Origin: Lachnospiraceae bacterium
GTDB taxonomy: Bacteria; Bacillota; Clostridia; Lachnospirales; Lachnospiraceae
Direction of reading: 5' to 3'
Assembly (NCBI GenBank): GCA_900770325.1
Contig: CAAGKE010000262.1
Span: forward strand, 1 to 17,888
DNA length: 17,888 bases
Position numbers and translations under genes: made by a program. Under the pieces are notes generated by a model. That model was not told the DNA's origin, made no database searches, and saw only the letters and a program-made list of their open reading frames with translations. Positions 1 to 5,786 of the stretch are shown here, one piece after another (positions within the stretch are counted from its first letter, which is position 1; the number at the start of each line of letters is the position of its first letter).

Positions 1-1
1 A

Positions 2-1360
2 AAATTTTACGCCATGGTACTGGGAATTGCGGTGCCAATTATGATTCAGAACGGAATCACTAATTTTGTCAGTATGCTGGACAATATTATGGTGGGACAG
101 ATCGGAACAGAGCAGATGTCCGGCGTGGCTATTGTTAACCAGCTGATTTTTGTATATAACCTTTGCATTTTTGGCGGACTGTCCGGAGCGGGGATCTTTA
201 CAGCGCAGTATTTCGGGCAGAAGGATGACGAGGGTATCCGTCATACATTTCGTTATAAAATATGGATGGCAGTGATTCTGACGGCACTGGCGATTTTACT
301 GTTTCTTGGAGCAGGGGAAACACTGATCCGGTTCTATCTGAGCGGCAGCAGTGACGGAGGAGACCTGCAGGCGACCCTGTTTTACGGAAAACAGTATATG
401 TGGGTGATGCTGCTGGGAATGCCGGCTTTTATGATGGTTCAGGTCTATGCCAGTACCTTAAGGGAATGCGGAGAAACGGTAATACCCATGAAAGCCGGAG
501 TTACAGCGGTATTTGTAAATCTGCTGTTTAATTATCTGCTGATCTACGGAAAGTTCGGTCTTCCGGCGCTGGGCGTTGTAGGTGCCGGGGCGGCGACTGT
601 GCTGTCCCGTTATGTGGAAGCAGCTATTGTTCTGAGCTGGACCCATACCCACAGGGAGAAGAACAGCTATATTGTGGGGATTTACCGGACGCTGAAGGTT
701 CCGGCTGTACTGGTAAAGAAGTTTTTGATTAAGGGTTCACCACTGTTGTTTAATGAGACGCTCTGGGCTGCGGCTATGGCGATGCTGACCCAGTGTTATT
801 CTGTCCGCGGGCTGAATGTGGTAGCCGGATTGAATATTTCAAACACCTTGAATAACGTATTTAACGTGGTGTTCATTGCACTGGGAGATTCGGTGGCGAT
901 TATTGTGGGGCAGCTTCTGGGAGCCGGAAAGATGGAAGAAGCGCGGGATACGGATAATAAGATGATTGCTTTTTCCGTCATGTGCTGTACCCTGGTGGCG
1001 GCATTGATGTTTTTGATTTCGCCTCTGTTTCCGCGGATCTACAATACTACGGATGAGGTTCGGGCTCTTGCTGCCCGGTTTATTATGGTACAGGCGATTT
1101 TCATGCCTCAGAATGCGTTTCTGCATGCCACCTATTTTACGCTGCGTTCCGGAGGAAAAACCATCGTTACGTTTTTGTTTGACAGCGTCTTTGTCTGGTG
1201 CGTCAGTGTACCCATTGCATTTATTCTGAGCCGCTTCACCAGTATGAATGTGGTGGCCATCCTGGTTATGGTGCAGATCGGTGACTGGATCAAATGTGTC
1301 ATAGGATTTTTGCTGGTGAAGAAAGGGGTATGGCTGCAGAATATTGTGAATACACCCTGA
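2..1360 (+). CDS. MATE family efflux transporter (5' partial)
   Basis: Polytopic inner-membrane antiporter of the MATE (NorM/DinF-like) family, which exports cationic drugs or metabolites using a Na+ or H+ gradient. The reading frame is open from base 2, so codons for K-F-Y-A precede the first visible ATG at 14. Family members usually begin ten or so residues earlier with a phrase ending in KFYAMVLGIAVP, so the true start is probably just outside the window and the ATG at 14 is internal. The 452 visible residues contain about 12 hydrophobic segments in two MatE halves. The first half has the family-typical stretch around IQNGITNFVSMLDNIMVGQIG, and a GDSVAIIVGQLLGAG-like segment opens the second half. 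The stop is followed by 583 bp of leader DNA, so the gene is not part of the trpB2 unit. The substrate cannot be read from sequence. Confidence 0.93.
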   Translation, partial: KFYAMVLGIAVPIMIQNGITNFVSMLDNIMVGQIGTEQMSGVAIVNQLIFVYNLCIFGGLSGAGIFTAQYFGQKDDEGIRHTFRYKIWMAVILTALAILLFLGAGETLIRFYLSGSSDGGDLQATLFYGKQYMWVMLLGMPAFMMVQVYASTLRECGETVIPMKAGVTAVFVNLLFNYLLIYGKFGLPALGVVGAGAATVLSRYVEAAIVLSWTHTHREKNSYIVGIYRTLKVPAVLVKKFLIKGSPLLFNETLWAAAMAMLTQCYSVRGLNVVAGLNISNTLNNVFNVVFIALGDSVAIIVGQLLGAGKMEEARDTDNKMIAFSVMCCTLVAALMFLISPLFPRIYNTTDEVRALAARFIMVQAIFMPQNAFLHATYFTLRSGGKTIVTFLFDSVFVWCVSVPIAFILSRFTSMNVVAILVMVQIGDWIKCVIGFLLVKKGVWLQNIVNTP

Positions 1361-1453
1361 AGCTATGCTGGCGGTATGTGAATGGTTCTGCAAAGCGGCT
1401 ATGCATGTTAAATTGTATGAAAAAAGCGAAATATTCTGAATATATCAAATATC

Positions 1454-1483
1454 TTGACAAATATACGCACGATATGGTATAAA
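1454..1483 (+). promoter_or_regulatory. Predicted sigma-A promoter for the T-box/trpB2 transcript
   Basis: TTGACA at 1454-1459 and TATAAA at 1478-1483, separated by 18 bp. This places the transcription start near 1490, just before the first T-box helix. The 93 bp between the MATE stop and this promoter show no clear terminator. Confidence 0.7.
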
Positions 1484-1499
1484 AACTTTAACAAGTGAA

Positions 1500-1770
1500 A
1501 CCGTTGAAGAAGAGTGAGTACCTTTTATTTTATGATCACAGAGAGCTGTCGCCGGTGAAAGACAGTATCAGGGGTAATTGGGAATGGGCTTCCGAGGGCG
1601 AACAGAAGGTTGAAAGTATGTGAGCCGGAGAGGATACTCCGTTATCAAATTCTGCATATGTTTGTATGCGATGAGTGGGTAGATAATACCAAGCCGGGTG
1701 GCACCGCAGGAGTTTATACTCTTGTCCCTGCAGTAAAATTGATTGCAGGAGACAGGAGTTTTTTTATTTT
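1500..1770 (+). promoter_or_regulatory. T-box riboswitch leader, tRNA-Trp specific
   Basis: Transcription attenuation leader that binds uncharged tRNA. Conserved elements appear in the expected order. The Stem I start is near 1505 (GAAGAAGAGTGAGTAC), followed by the AGAGAG and GGTGAAAG loop elements at about 1540-1560. The specifier region is GGAATGGGCTTCC, with the specifier codon TGG (Trp) at 1585-1587. A Stem III-like segment ends in CCGTTATC near 1641-1648, and the T-box sequence AAGCCGGGTGGCACCGC lies at 1691-1707. The antiterminator bulge reads TGGC at 1699-1702. Its last base would pair with a G discriminator base, as bacterial tRNA-Trp has. The codon, the discriminator match and the downstream trpB2 gene all agree on tryptophan. 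Low tryptophan would favour read-through. Confidence 0.93.
1719..1770 (+). terminator. T-box intrinsic terminator
   Basis: CTCTTGTCCCTGC on the left arm (from 1719) pairs with GCAGGAGACAGGAG (1745-1758), with a few wobble or bulged positions, and is followed by TTTTTTTATTTT. The left arm overlaps the 3' side of the antiterminator, so the two structures exclude each other, as expected for a T-box switch. Confidence 0.85.
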
Positions 1771-1943
1771 GTTCCTACTGTCTCCTGAAGCGGAAATATC
1801 CGCGAGCTTCATGGGAAAAATATGAGATATCCCGTGAAAAAACAGCTGATGCTGTGCACCGAAAGACGTGCAGTCCTTCGGATGTCAGTTCCGGTGAGGT
1901 TTGCAATTGTGCAGATGCCGGATGGAAGAAAGGAGAATGAAAA

Positions 1944-3332
1944 ATGAGTGAAACAAAACAGATCCCTTACAAAATTTATCTGGAAGAACAGGAAATGCCG
2001 AAAGAATGGTATAACGTACGCGCTGACATGAAGAATAAGCCTGCGCCGCTTCTGAACCCGGGAACACTGCAGCCAATGACAGCCCAGGAGCTTGGTGCTG
2101 TGTTCTGTGATGAACTGGTAAAACAGGAATTGGATAATGATACTCCATATATCCCGATTCCGGAAGAAATCAGAAGCTTTTATAAAATGTACCGTCCCTC
2201 ACCGCTGGTTCGCGCATATTGCCTGGAGGAGAAGCTTCAGACACCGGCAAAGATCTATTATAAATTTGAGGGCAACAATACCAGCGGAAGCCATAAACTG
2301 AATTCGGCCATTGCACAGGCTTATTACGCAAAGAAACAGGGATTGAAGGGTGTGACAACGGAAACGGGAGCCGGACAGTGGGGTACTGCGCTGTCCATGG
2401 CATGTGCTTATCTGGGGCTGGACTGTCAGGTTTATATGGTAAAATGCTCCTATGAGCAAAAGCCTTTCCGCCGTGAGGTTATGAGGACCTATGGCGCACG
2501 GGTGACTCCGTCTCCTTCTGACACCACTGAAGTGGGAAGAAAGATTCTGGCCGAGCATCCGGGAACCACGGGAAGCCTGGGCTGTGCCATCTCTGAAGCA
2601 GTGGAATGTGCGGTAGGTCATGAGGGTTACCGCTATGTGCTGGGAAGCGTATTGAATCAGGTACTGCTGCATCAGTCGGTGATTGGTCTGGAAACAAAGG
2701 CAGCTTTGGATAAATATGGAATTAAACCGGATGTGATTATCGGATGCGCAGGCGGCGGTTCCAATCTGGGAGGCCTGATCTCTCCGTTTATGGGCGAGAA
2801 GCTGCGGGGTGAGCAGGATTATCAGATTATTGCAGTAGAGCCTGCTTCCTGTCCCAGTCTGACAAGAGGAAAATATGTATATGATTTCTGTGATACGGGT
2901 ATGGTGACACCGCTGGCAAAAATGTATACCCTGGGCAGCGGCTTCATTCCGTCTCCTAATCATGCAGGCGGTCTGCGGTATCATGGCATGAGCTCCATTA
3001 TTTCTCAGCTTTATGCAGACGGGCTTCTGGAAGCACGTTCTGTGGAGCAGACCTCTGTGTTTGAGGCAGCAGAAATGTTTGCCAGGGTAGAAGGTACCCT
3101 TCCCGCACCGGAAAGCTCCCACGCCATCCGCGTGGCCATTGATGAAGCATTGAAATGCAAGGAAACCGGGGAAGCAAAAACAATTGTCTTCGGACTTACC
3201 GGAACTGGATATTTTGATATGGTGGCATATGAAAAATTCAATAATGGAGAAATGTCAGATTACATTCCTACGGATGCGGATCTGCAGGTTGGCTTTGACG
3301 GAATCCCCAAATTCCCGGGAAACGAGATTTAA
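1944..3332 (+). CDS. trpB2: Tryptophan synthase beta chain-like protein, TrpB2 type
   Basis: PLP enzyme that condenses L-serine with indole to give L-tryptophan. It is 462 residues, longer than classical TrpB1 (about 400) and typical of the TrpB2 branch. The PLP lysine is in GSHKLN (K118), the catalytic glutamate region is ETGAGQWG (140-147), where TrpB1 has H in place of W, and the phosphate-binding loop is CAGGGSN (268-274). TrpB2 proteins carry an N-terminal extension and usually act without TrpA, and no trpA or other trp gene is visible here. The start is set by AGGAG at 1931-1935, 8 bp before the ATG. Expression is predicted to be controlled by the Trp T-box upstream. A reasonable inference is tryptophan synthesis from scavenged indole, which is abundant in the gut. 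Family assignment is secure; indole as the physiological substrate is likely but not shown. Confidence 0.95.
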   Translation: MSETKQIPYKIYLEEQEMPKEWYNVRADMKNKPAPLLNPGTLQPMTAQELGAVFCDELVKQELDNDTPYIPIPEEIRSFYKMYRPSPLVRAYCLEEKLQTPAKIYYKFEGNNTSGSHKLNSAIAQAYYAKKQGLKGVTTETGAGQWGTALSMACAYLGLDCQVYMVKCSYEQKPFRREVMRTYGARVTPSPSDTTEVGRKILAEHPGTTGSLGCAISEAVECAVGHEGYRYVLGSVLNQVLLHQSVIGLETKAALDKYGIKPDVIIGCAGGGSNLGGLISPFMGEKLRGEQDYQIIAVEPASCPSLTRGKYVYDFCDTGMVTPLAKMYTLGSGFIPSPNHAGGLRYHGMSSIISQLYADGLLEARSVEQTSVFEAAEMFARVEGTLPAPESSHAIRVAIDEALKCKETGEAKTIVFGLTGTGYFDMVAYEKFNNGEMSDYIPTDADLQVGFDGIPKFPGNEI

Positions 3333-3378
3333 AAGACCGGCCTTGAAGTATCCCAAATGCTTCCGGTGACAGGTAATG

Positions 3379-3405
3379 GTTACTGTTCGTGTTGTTCACA
3401 GTAAC
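3379..3405 (+). terminator. Possible weak terminator or hairpin after trpB2
   Basis: GTTACTGT (3379-3386) and ACAGTAAC (3398-3405) form a perfect 8-bp stem with an 11-nt loop, 46 bp after the trpB2 stop. No U-tract follows, so intrinsic termination is uncertain. The flanking GGTAATGG is directly repeated on both sides. Confidence 0.35.
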
Positions 3406-3443
3406 GGTAATGGCTTGTTGATGGCATGTTTCCAAAATCCCTG

Positions 3444-3472
3444 TTTACAAATACAGAAATCTCCGTTATAAT
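3444..3472 (+). promoter_or_regulatory. Predicted sigma-A promoter for the malic enzyme gene
   Basis: TTTACA at 3444-3449 and a perfect TATAAT at 3467-3472 with 17-bp spacing. The expected start near 3479 gives a leader of about 75 nt that contains the hairpin described at 3501-3533. This promoter makes the gene independent of trpB2. Confidence 0.75.
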
Positions 3473-3500
3473 CATGTCTGTAAGACAAAAATTTAACAGA

Positions 3501-3533
3501 CTGCTGTCCGGGACTGACAGCAGAAGATTTTTT
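3501..3533 (+). terminator. Terminator-like hairpin inside the malic enzyme 5' leader
   Basis: CTGCTGTC (3501-3508) and GACAGCAG (3516-3523) form a perfect 8-bp stem with a 7-nt loop. AAGA and six T residues (3528-3533) follow. It lies between the promoter and the ribosome binding site, so it has the form of an attenuator, although it could instead be an mRNA-stabilising 5' stem. No antiterminator partner or known riboswitch fold is obvious in the roughly 22 nt upstream of it in the leader. Confidence 0.5.
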
Positions 3534-3554
3534 ATGGAAGAAGAGGGTTTGAAA

Positions 3555-4739
3555 ATGGACTATGCAAAAGAATCATTAAGACTCCATAAGGAATGGAGAG
3601 GTAAGATTGAGGTAACAGCCAGAGCAAAAGTGGACAGTAAGGATGCTCTTTCCCTGGCCTACACCCCGGGCGTTGCACAGCCCTGCCTGGAAATACAGAA
3701 AAATCCGGAACTCAGCTATGAGCTGACCAGACGCTGGAATACGGTTGCAGTAGTGACGGATGGCACTGCAGTTTTGGGCCTGGGCGATATCGGACCAGAG
3801 GCAGGTATGCCGGTTATGGAAGGTAAATGTGTTCTGTTTAAAGAATTTGGCGGCGTTGATGCGATTCCTCTTTGCATCAGAAGTAAGGATGTGGATGAGA
3901 TCGTTCAGACAGTGAAGCTGCTGGCAGGAAGCTTTGGCGGAGTCAATCTGGAAGATATCAGCGCACCCCGGTGCTTTGAAATCGAGCAGAAACTGCAGGA
4001 ATGCTGTGATATTCCGATTTTCCATGATGATCAGCATGGAACCGCAGTGATTACACTGGCAGGTCTGATCAATGCGTTAAAGCTGGTGAAGAAAGACATT
4101 CATGAAATTAAGATCGTTACCAGCGGTGCAGGTGCGGCAGGTATTGCTATTATTAAGCTTCTGATCAGTATGGGTCTGAAGCATGTGGTTATGACAGACC
4201 GTCAGGGTGCTATTTATGAAGGACGTGACGGACTGAATCCCATTAAAGAAGAGATGGCAAAGATCACAAATCAGGATCATGAAAAAGGAACTCTGGCAGA
4301 CGTGATCAAGGGTGCCGATGTATTTATCGGAGTATCTGCGCCGGGAACCCTGACAAAAGAAATGGTATCTACCATGGCGAAGGATCCCATCATTTTTGCC
4401 TGCGCAAACCCGACTCCGGAGATTTTCCCGGATGAGGCAAAAGCAGGCGGCGCTGCAGTAGTTTCCACCGGCAGAAGTGATTTCCCGAACCAGGTGAATA
4501 ACGTACTGGCATTCCCGGGCATTTTCCGCGGAGCGCTGGATGTGAGAGCTTCCGAGATCAATGCGGAGATGAAGGTGGCTGCTGCATATGCGATTGCAGG
4601 TATCGTAAGTGACGAAGAGCTGAATGCAGACTATATCCTGCCGGCAGCATTCGATCCCCGTGTAAAAGATGCGGTGGCAAAGGCAGTGGCAGAAGCTGCT
4701 GTTAAGACTGGGGCAGCGAGAATCCAGCCTGAGAAATAA
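3555..4739 (+). CDS. NAD(P)-dependent malic enzyme
   Basis: Cytosolic oxidative decarboxylase converting L-malate to pyruvate and CO2 with reduction of NAD(P)+. The 394-residue product has the size of the short bacterial malic enzymes. Motifs in order are LAYTPGVAQPC (catalytic Y36), GDIGPEAGMPVMEGK (77-91, with catalytic K91), EDISAPRCFE (133-142, metal ligands E and D), HDDQHGT (157-163), the dinucleotide-binding GAGAAG (191-196), ANPTPEI, and SDFPNQVNNVLAFPG. The reading frame continues upstream to 3426, but that segment encodes no family-like residues and lies partly over the promoter. AGAGGG at 3542-3547 is well spaced for ATG 3555, and the residues from there (MDYAKESLRLHKEWRGKIEV) match the usual N-terminus. 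An in-frame ATG at 3534 is a weaker alternative. Cofactor preference cannot be decided. The gene appears monocistronic. Confidence 0.95.
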   Translation: MDYAKESLRLHKEWRGKIEVTARAKVDSKDALSLAYTPGVAQPCLEIQKNPELSYELTRRWNTVAVVTDGTAVLGLGDIGPEAGMPVMEGKCVLFKEFGGVDAIPLCIRSKDVDEIVQTVKLLAGSFGGVNLEDISAPRCFEIEQKLQECCDIPIFHDDQHGTAVITLAGLINALKLVKKDIHEIKIVTSGAGAAGIAIIKLLISMGLKHVVMTDRQGAIYEGRDGLNPIKEEMAKITNQDHEKGTLADVIKGADVFIGVSAPGTLTKEMVSTMAKDPIIFACANPTPEIFPDEAKAGGAAVVSTGRSDFPNQVNNVLAFPGIFRGALDVRASEINAEMKVAAAYAIAGIVSDEELNADYILPAAFDPRVKDAVAKAVAEAAVKTGAARIQPEK

Positions 4740-4749
4740 ATTGAAAAAG

Positions 4750-4790
4750 ACGGATGCCTGGCGCAAGGATGCGCTGCGCATCCGTTTCTG
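4750..4790 (+). terminator. Probable terminator after the malic enzyme gene
   Basis: ACGGATGC (4750-4757) pairs with GCATCCGT (4778-4785), and an inner GCGC/GCGC pair extends the hairpin. It starts 11 bp after the stop codon, is preceded by an A-run and followed by only a short T stretch (TTTCTGT). Confidence 0.6.
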
Positions 4791-4854
4791 TATATAGAGT
4801 GATCAGCGCGGTTCGTTCTGGGTATCCTGCGTTGATTCTGTTGAGCCGATATTT

Positions 4855-4960
4855 CAAGAACGCCTCTGGCGTTCTTGCTGCGGCGTGATCGAATGCGAAG
4901 CATTCTTCTACTGACCACGCCTGCGATCCGCCGGAGGCTTTATCTTGAAAGAAGATAAAG
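4855..4960. repeat. Cluster of perfect inverted repeats
   Basis: CAAGAACGCC/GGCGTTCTTG (4855-4877) is a 10-bp stem with a 3-nt loop. GAATGC/GCATTC (4891-4905) is a 6-bp stem with a 3-nt loop. It sits inside a larger pairing of GCGGCGTG (4880-4887) with CACGCCTGC (4916-4924, one bulged T). CTTTATCTT/AAGATAAAG (4938-4960) is a 9-bp stem with a 5-nt loop. The arrangement resembles a dispersed intergenic hairpin element (REP/MITE-like) or a structured RNA. Only one copy lies in this window, so repetition in the genome is unproven. Confidence 0.6.
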
Positions 4961-4988
4961 AATATGAAATAATGAATTACAAATGAAG

Positions 4989-5054
4989 CAGGACTGCTGC
5001 AAAATGATATGCGGGATACAGAAATTTCGCGGACGCTATTTTGCAGCAGTCCTG
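4989..5054 (-). terminator. Long 17-bp hairpin, probable terminator of the HTH gene
   Basis: CAGGACTGCTGCAAAAT (4989-5005) and ATTTTGCAGCAGTCCTG (5038-5054) are perfect reverse complements around a 32-nt loop. The hairpin starts 20 bp beyond the minus-strand HTH stop. On the minus strand the tail is GCTTCATTTG and on the plus strand it is TTTTATG. Neither is a full U-tract, so termination may be bidirectional or weak. Confidence 0.5.
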
Positions 5055-5073
5055 TTTTATGTAAGAGAATATA

Positions 5074-5421
5074 TCAGAAAAAAGCAGAAGAATCAGTTTC
5101 ACTTTCTTTTAATCTGCGAAACAGAGTAGCTCTGCTGCATCCCAGATATTCAGCGGCTTTATCGGCACCTTCTTCTTTAATGATTTCCCTTATTTGTCCG
5201 GCACTGCAGCTCACACCGTTGTCCAGAAAACAGATCCTCTTTTTGCCCGCATTTCTGGCATTCTTTTTTAACATAATAATTAGTTTGCAGCACTCATTAT
5301 CGGAAGGCTCTAAAGCCAGACGGATTCCTGTGGATATAAGAGCCTCATTTATCATGGATATATTTTCTGCCATATTTTTGCTTTTTTTAATAAGTCCTAC
5401 TTCGTATTTATCATTGTTCAT
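5074..5421 (-). CDS. Small orphan protein with Fis-type helix-turn-helix
   Basis: A 115-residue protein on the minus strand. Its C-terminal third (about 76-107) fits the Fis/HTH_8 pattern found at the end of NtrC-type activators: IREIIKEEGADKAAEYLGCS followed by RATLFRRLKE. Here it stands alone, with no AAA+ or receiver domain. The N-terminal 75 residues are Lys/Asn-rich and carry four of the five cysteines (44, 45, 64, 72); I recognise no fold there. The start is supported by AAGGAG at 5427-5432 (minus-strand sense), 5 bp before the ATG, which argues that this is a real gene rather than an antisense frame. It is divergent from the SH3b gene at 5787 and convergent with the malic enzyme gene. 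DNA binding is inferred, and the target is unknown. A degenerate relic of a sigma-54 activator is possible. Confidence 0.75.
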   Translation of the reverse strand: MNNDKYEVGLIKKSKNMAENISMINEALISTGIRLALEPSDNECCKLIIMLKKNARNAGKKRICFLDNGVSCSAGQIREIIKEEGADKAAEYLGCSRATLFRRLKESETDSSAFF

Positions 5422-5460
5422 TTTAGCTCCTTATTATTCCCGAATAATTACTGTTTTTCA

Positions 5461-5476
5461 TGTTTCACGGGAAACA
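5461..5476. promoter_or_regulatory. Palindromic site resembling ParB parS / Noc binding site
   Basis: TGTTTCACGGGAAACA differs at one base from the Firmicute parS consensus TGTTTCACGTGAAACA. Its centre, TTTCACGGGAAA, has a parS left half and a Noc-site (TTTCCCGGGAAA) right half. It is 40 bp upstream of the HTH gene start, so it could equally be an operator for that gene. Confidence 0.4.
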
Positions 5477-5538
5477 ATGTTTGATTATGTTAGTTTGACT
5501 ATATGATATTCATTTTATATCATCAGACGGAAAGATAC

Positions 5539-5572
5539 AATAGAGTATCAAAATTAATTATGATACTCTATT
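5539..5572. repeat. Perfect 12-bp inverted repeat
   Basis: AATAGAGTATCA (5539-5550) and TGATACTCTATT (5561-5572) are separated by a 10-bp AT-only spacer and followed by an A-run on the plus strand. There is no T-run in the sense needed for termination of either flanking gene. It sits 56 bp upstream of the -35 box of the SH3b gene, so an operator or activator site is the likeliest reading. Confidence 0.55.
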
Positions 5573-5627
5573 AAAAAAAACAAAGATGCCATAAAAGATG
5601 CTATGGATTAAATCATTAATTTTTGGA

Positions 5628-5656
5628 TTGAAAAAGGATAAAACACCCTGTACAAT
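5628..5656 (+). promoter_or_regulatory. Predicted promoter for the SH3b/SDR operon
   Basis: TTGAAA at 5628-5633 and TACAAT at 5651-5656 with 17-bp spacing. The leader to the ATG at 5787 would be about 125 nt and contains GGAAATTTCC, a short palindrome. Confidence 0.6.
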
Positions 5657-5786
5657 ACAATTAATCTATTTGGTCGCCGAGCGGGACAGGGAGGATTGTT
5701 CATTATTTATGCGGAGCAGGCAAAAGACTGTGGGGAAATTTCCGCAACAGGAAAAGAGTTATACACATAAGGGAGGGAAAAAGTCA

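Larger units (their letters stand above)
4791..5073. other. Non-coding stretch rich in inverted repeats
   Basis: No gene is supported between the malic enzyme terminator and the minus-strand HTH gene. The stretch holds three nested or consecutive perfect inverted repeats (4855-4960) and a long hairpin (4989-5054), listed separately. The remainder (about 4791-4854) shows nothing I can name. Confidence 0.6.
5422..5786. other. Divergent intergenic region (HTH gene / SH3b gene)
   Basis: AT-rich non-coding stretch. It holds the HTH ribosome binding site (5427-5432), the parS/Noc-like palindrome (5461-5476), a 7-bp AT inverted repeat near 5493-5513, the 12-bp dyad (5539-5572) and the promoter for the SH3b gene (5628-5656). 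The frame of the SH3b gene stays open upstream to 5598, but those codons overlap the promoter and look non-coding. No convincing promoter was found for the minus-strand HTH gene. Confidence 0.6.

Noticed and set aside
1361..1453. Small open frame overlapping the MATE stop (1294-1482)
   Set aside because: It overlaps the MATE coding sequence in another frame, has no ribosome binding site and runs into the T-box promoter.
2199..3122. 307-residue open frame on the minus strand
   Set aside because: It lies entirely antisense to trpB2, whose family motifs are unambiguous, and its translation shows no domain-like pattern.
3426..3554. Upstream extension of the malic enzyme frame
   Set aside because: It covers the TATAAT box and the leader hairpin and encodes nothing resembling the family. 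ATG 3555 has a better ribosome binding site.
4077..4781. 234-residue open frame on the minus strand
   Set aside because: It is antisense to the malic enzyme gene, rich in Cys/His/Arg in the manner of shadow frames, and has no convincing ribosome binding site.
5009..5506. 165-residue open frame on the plus strand
   Set aside because: It overlaps the minus-strand HTH gene, which has a recognisable motif and a ribosome binding site, and runs through the intergenic palindromes.
5598..5786. Upstream extension of the SH3b protein frame
   Set aside because: It overlaps the predicted promoter and would bury the signal peptide 63 residues into the protein.
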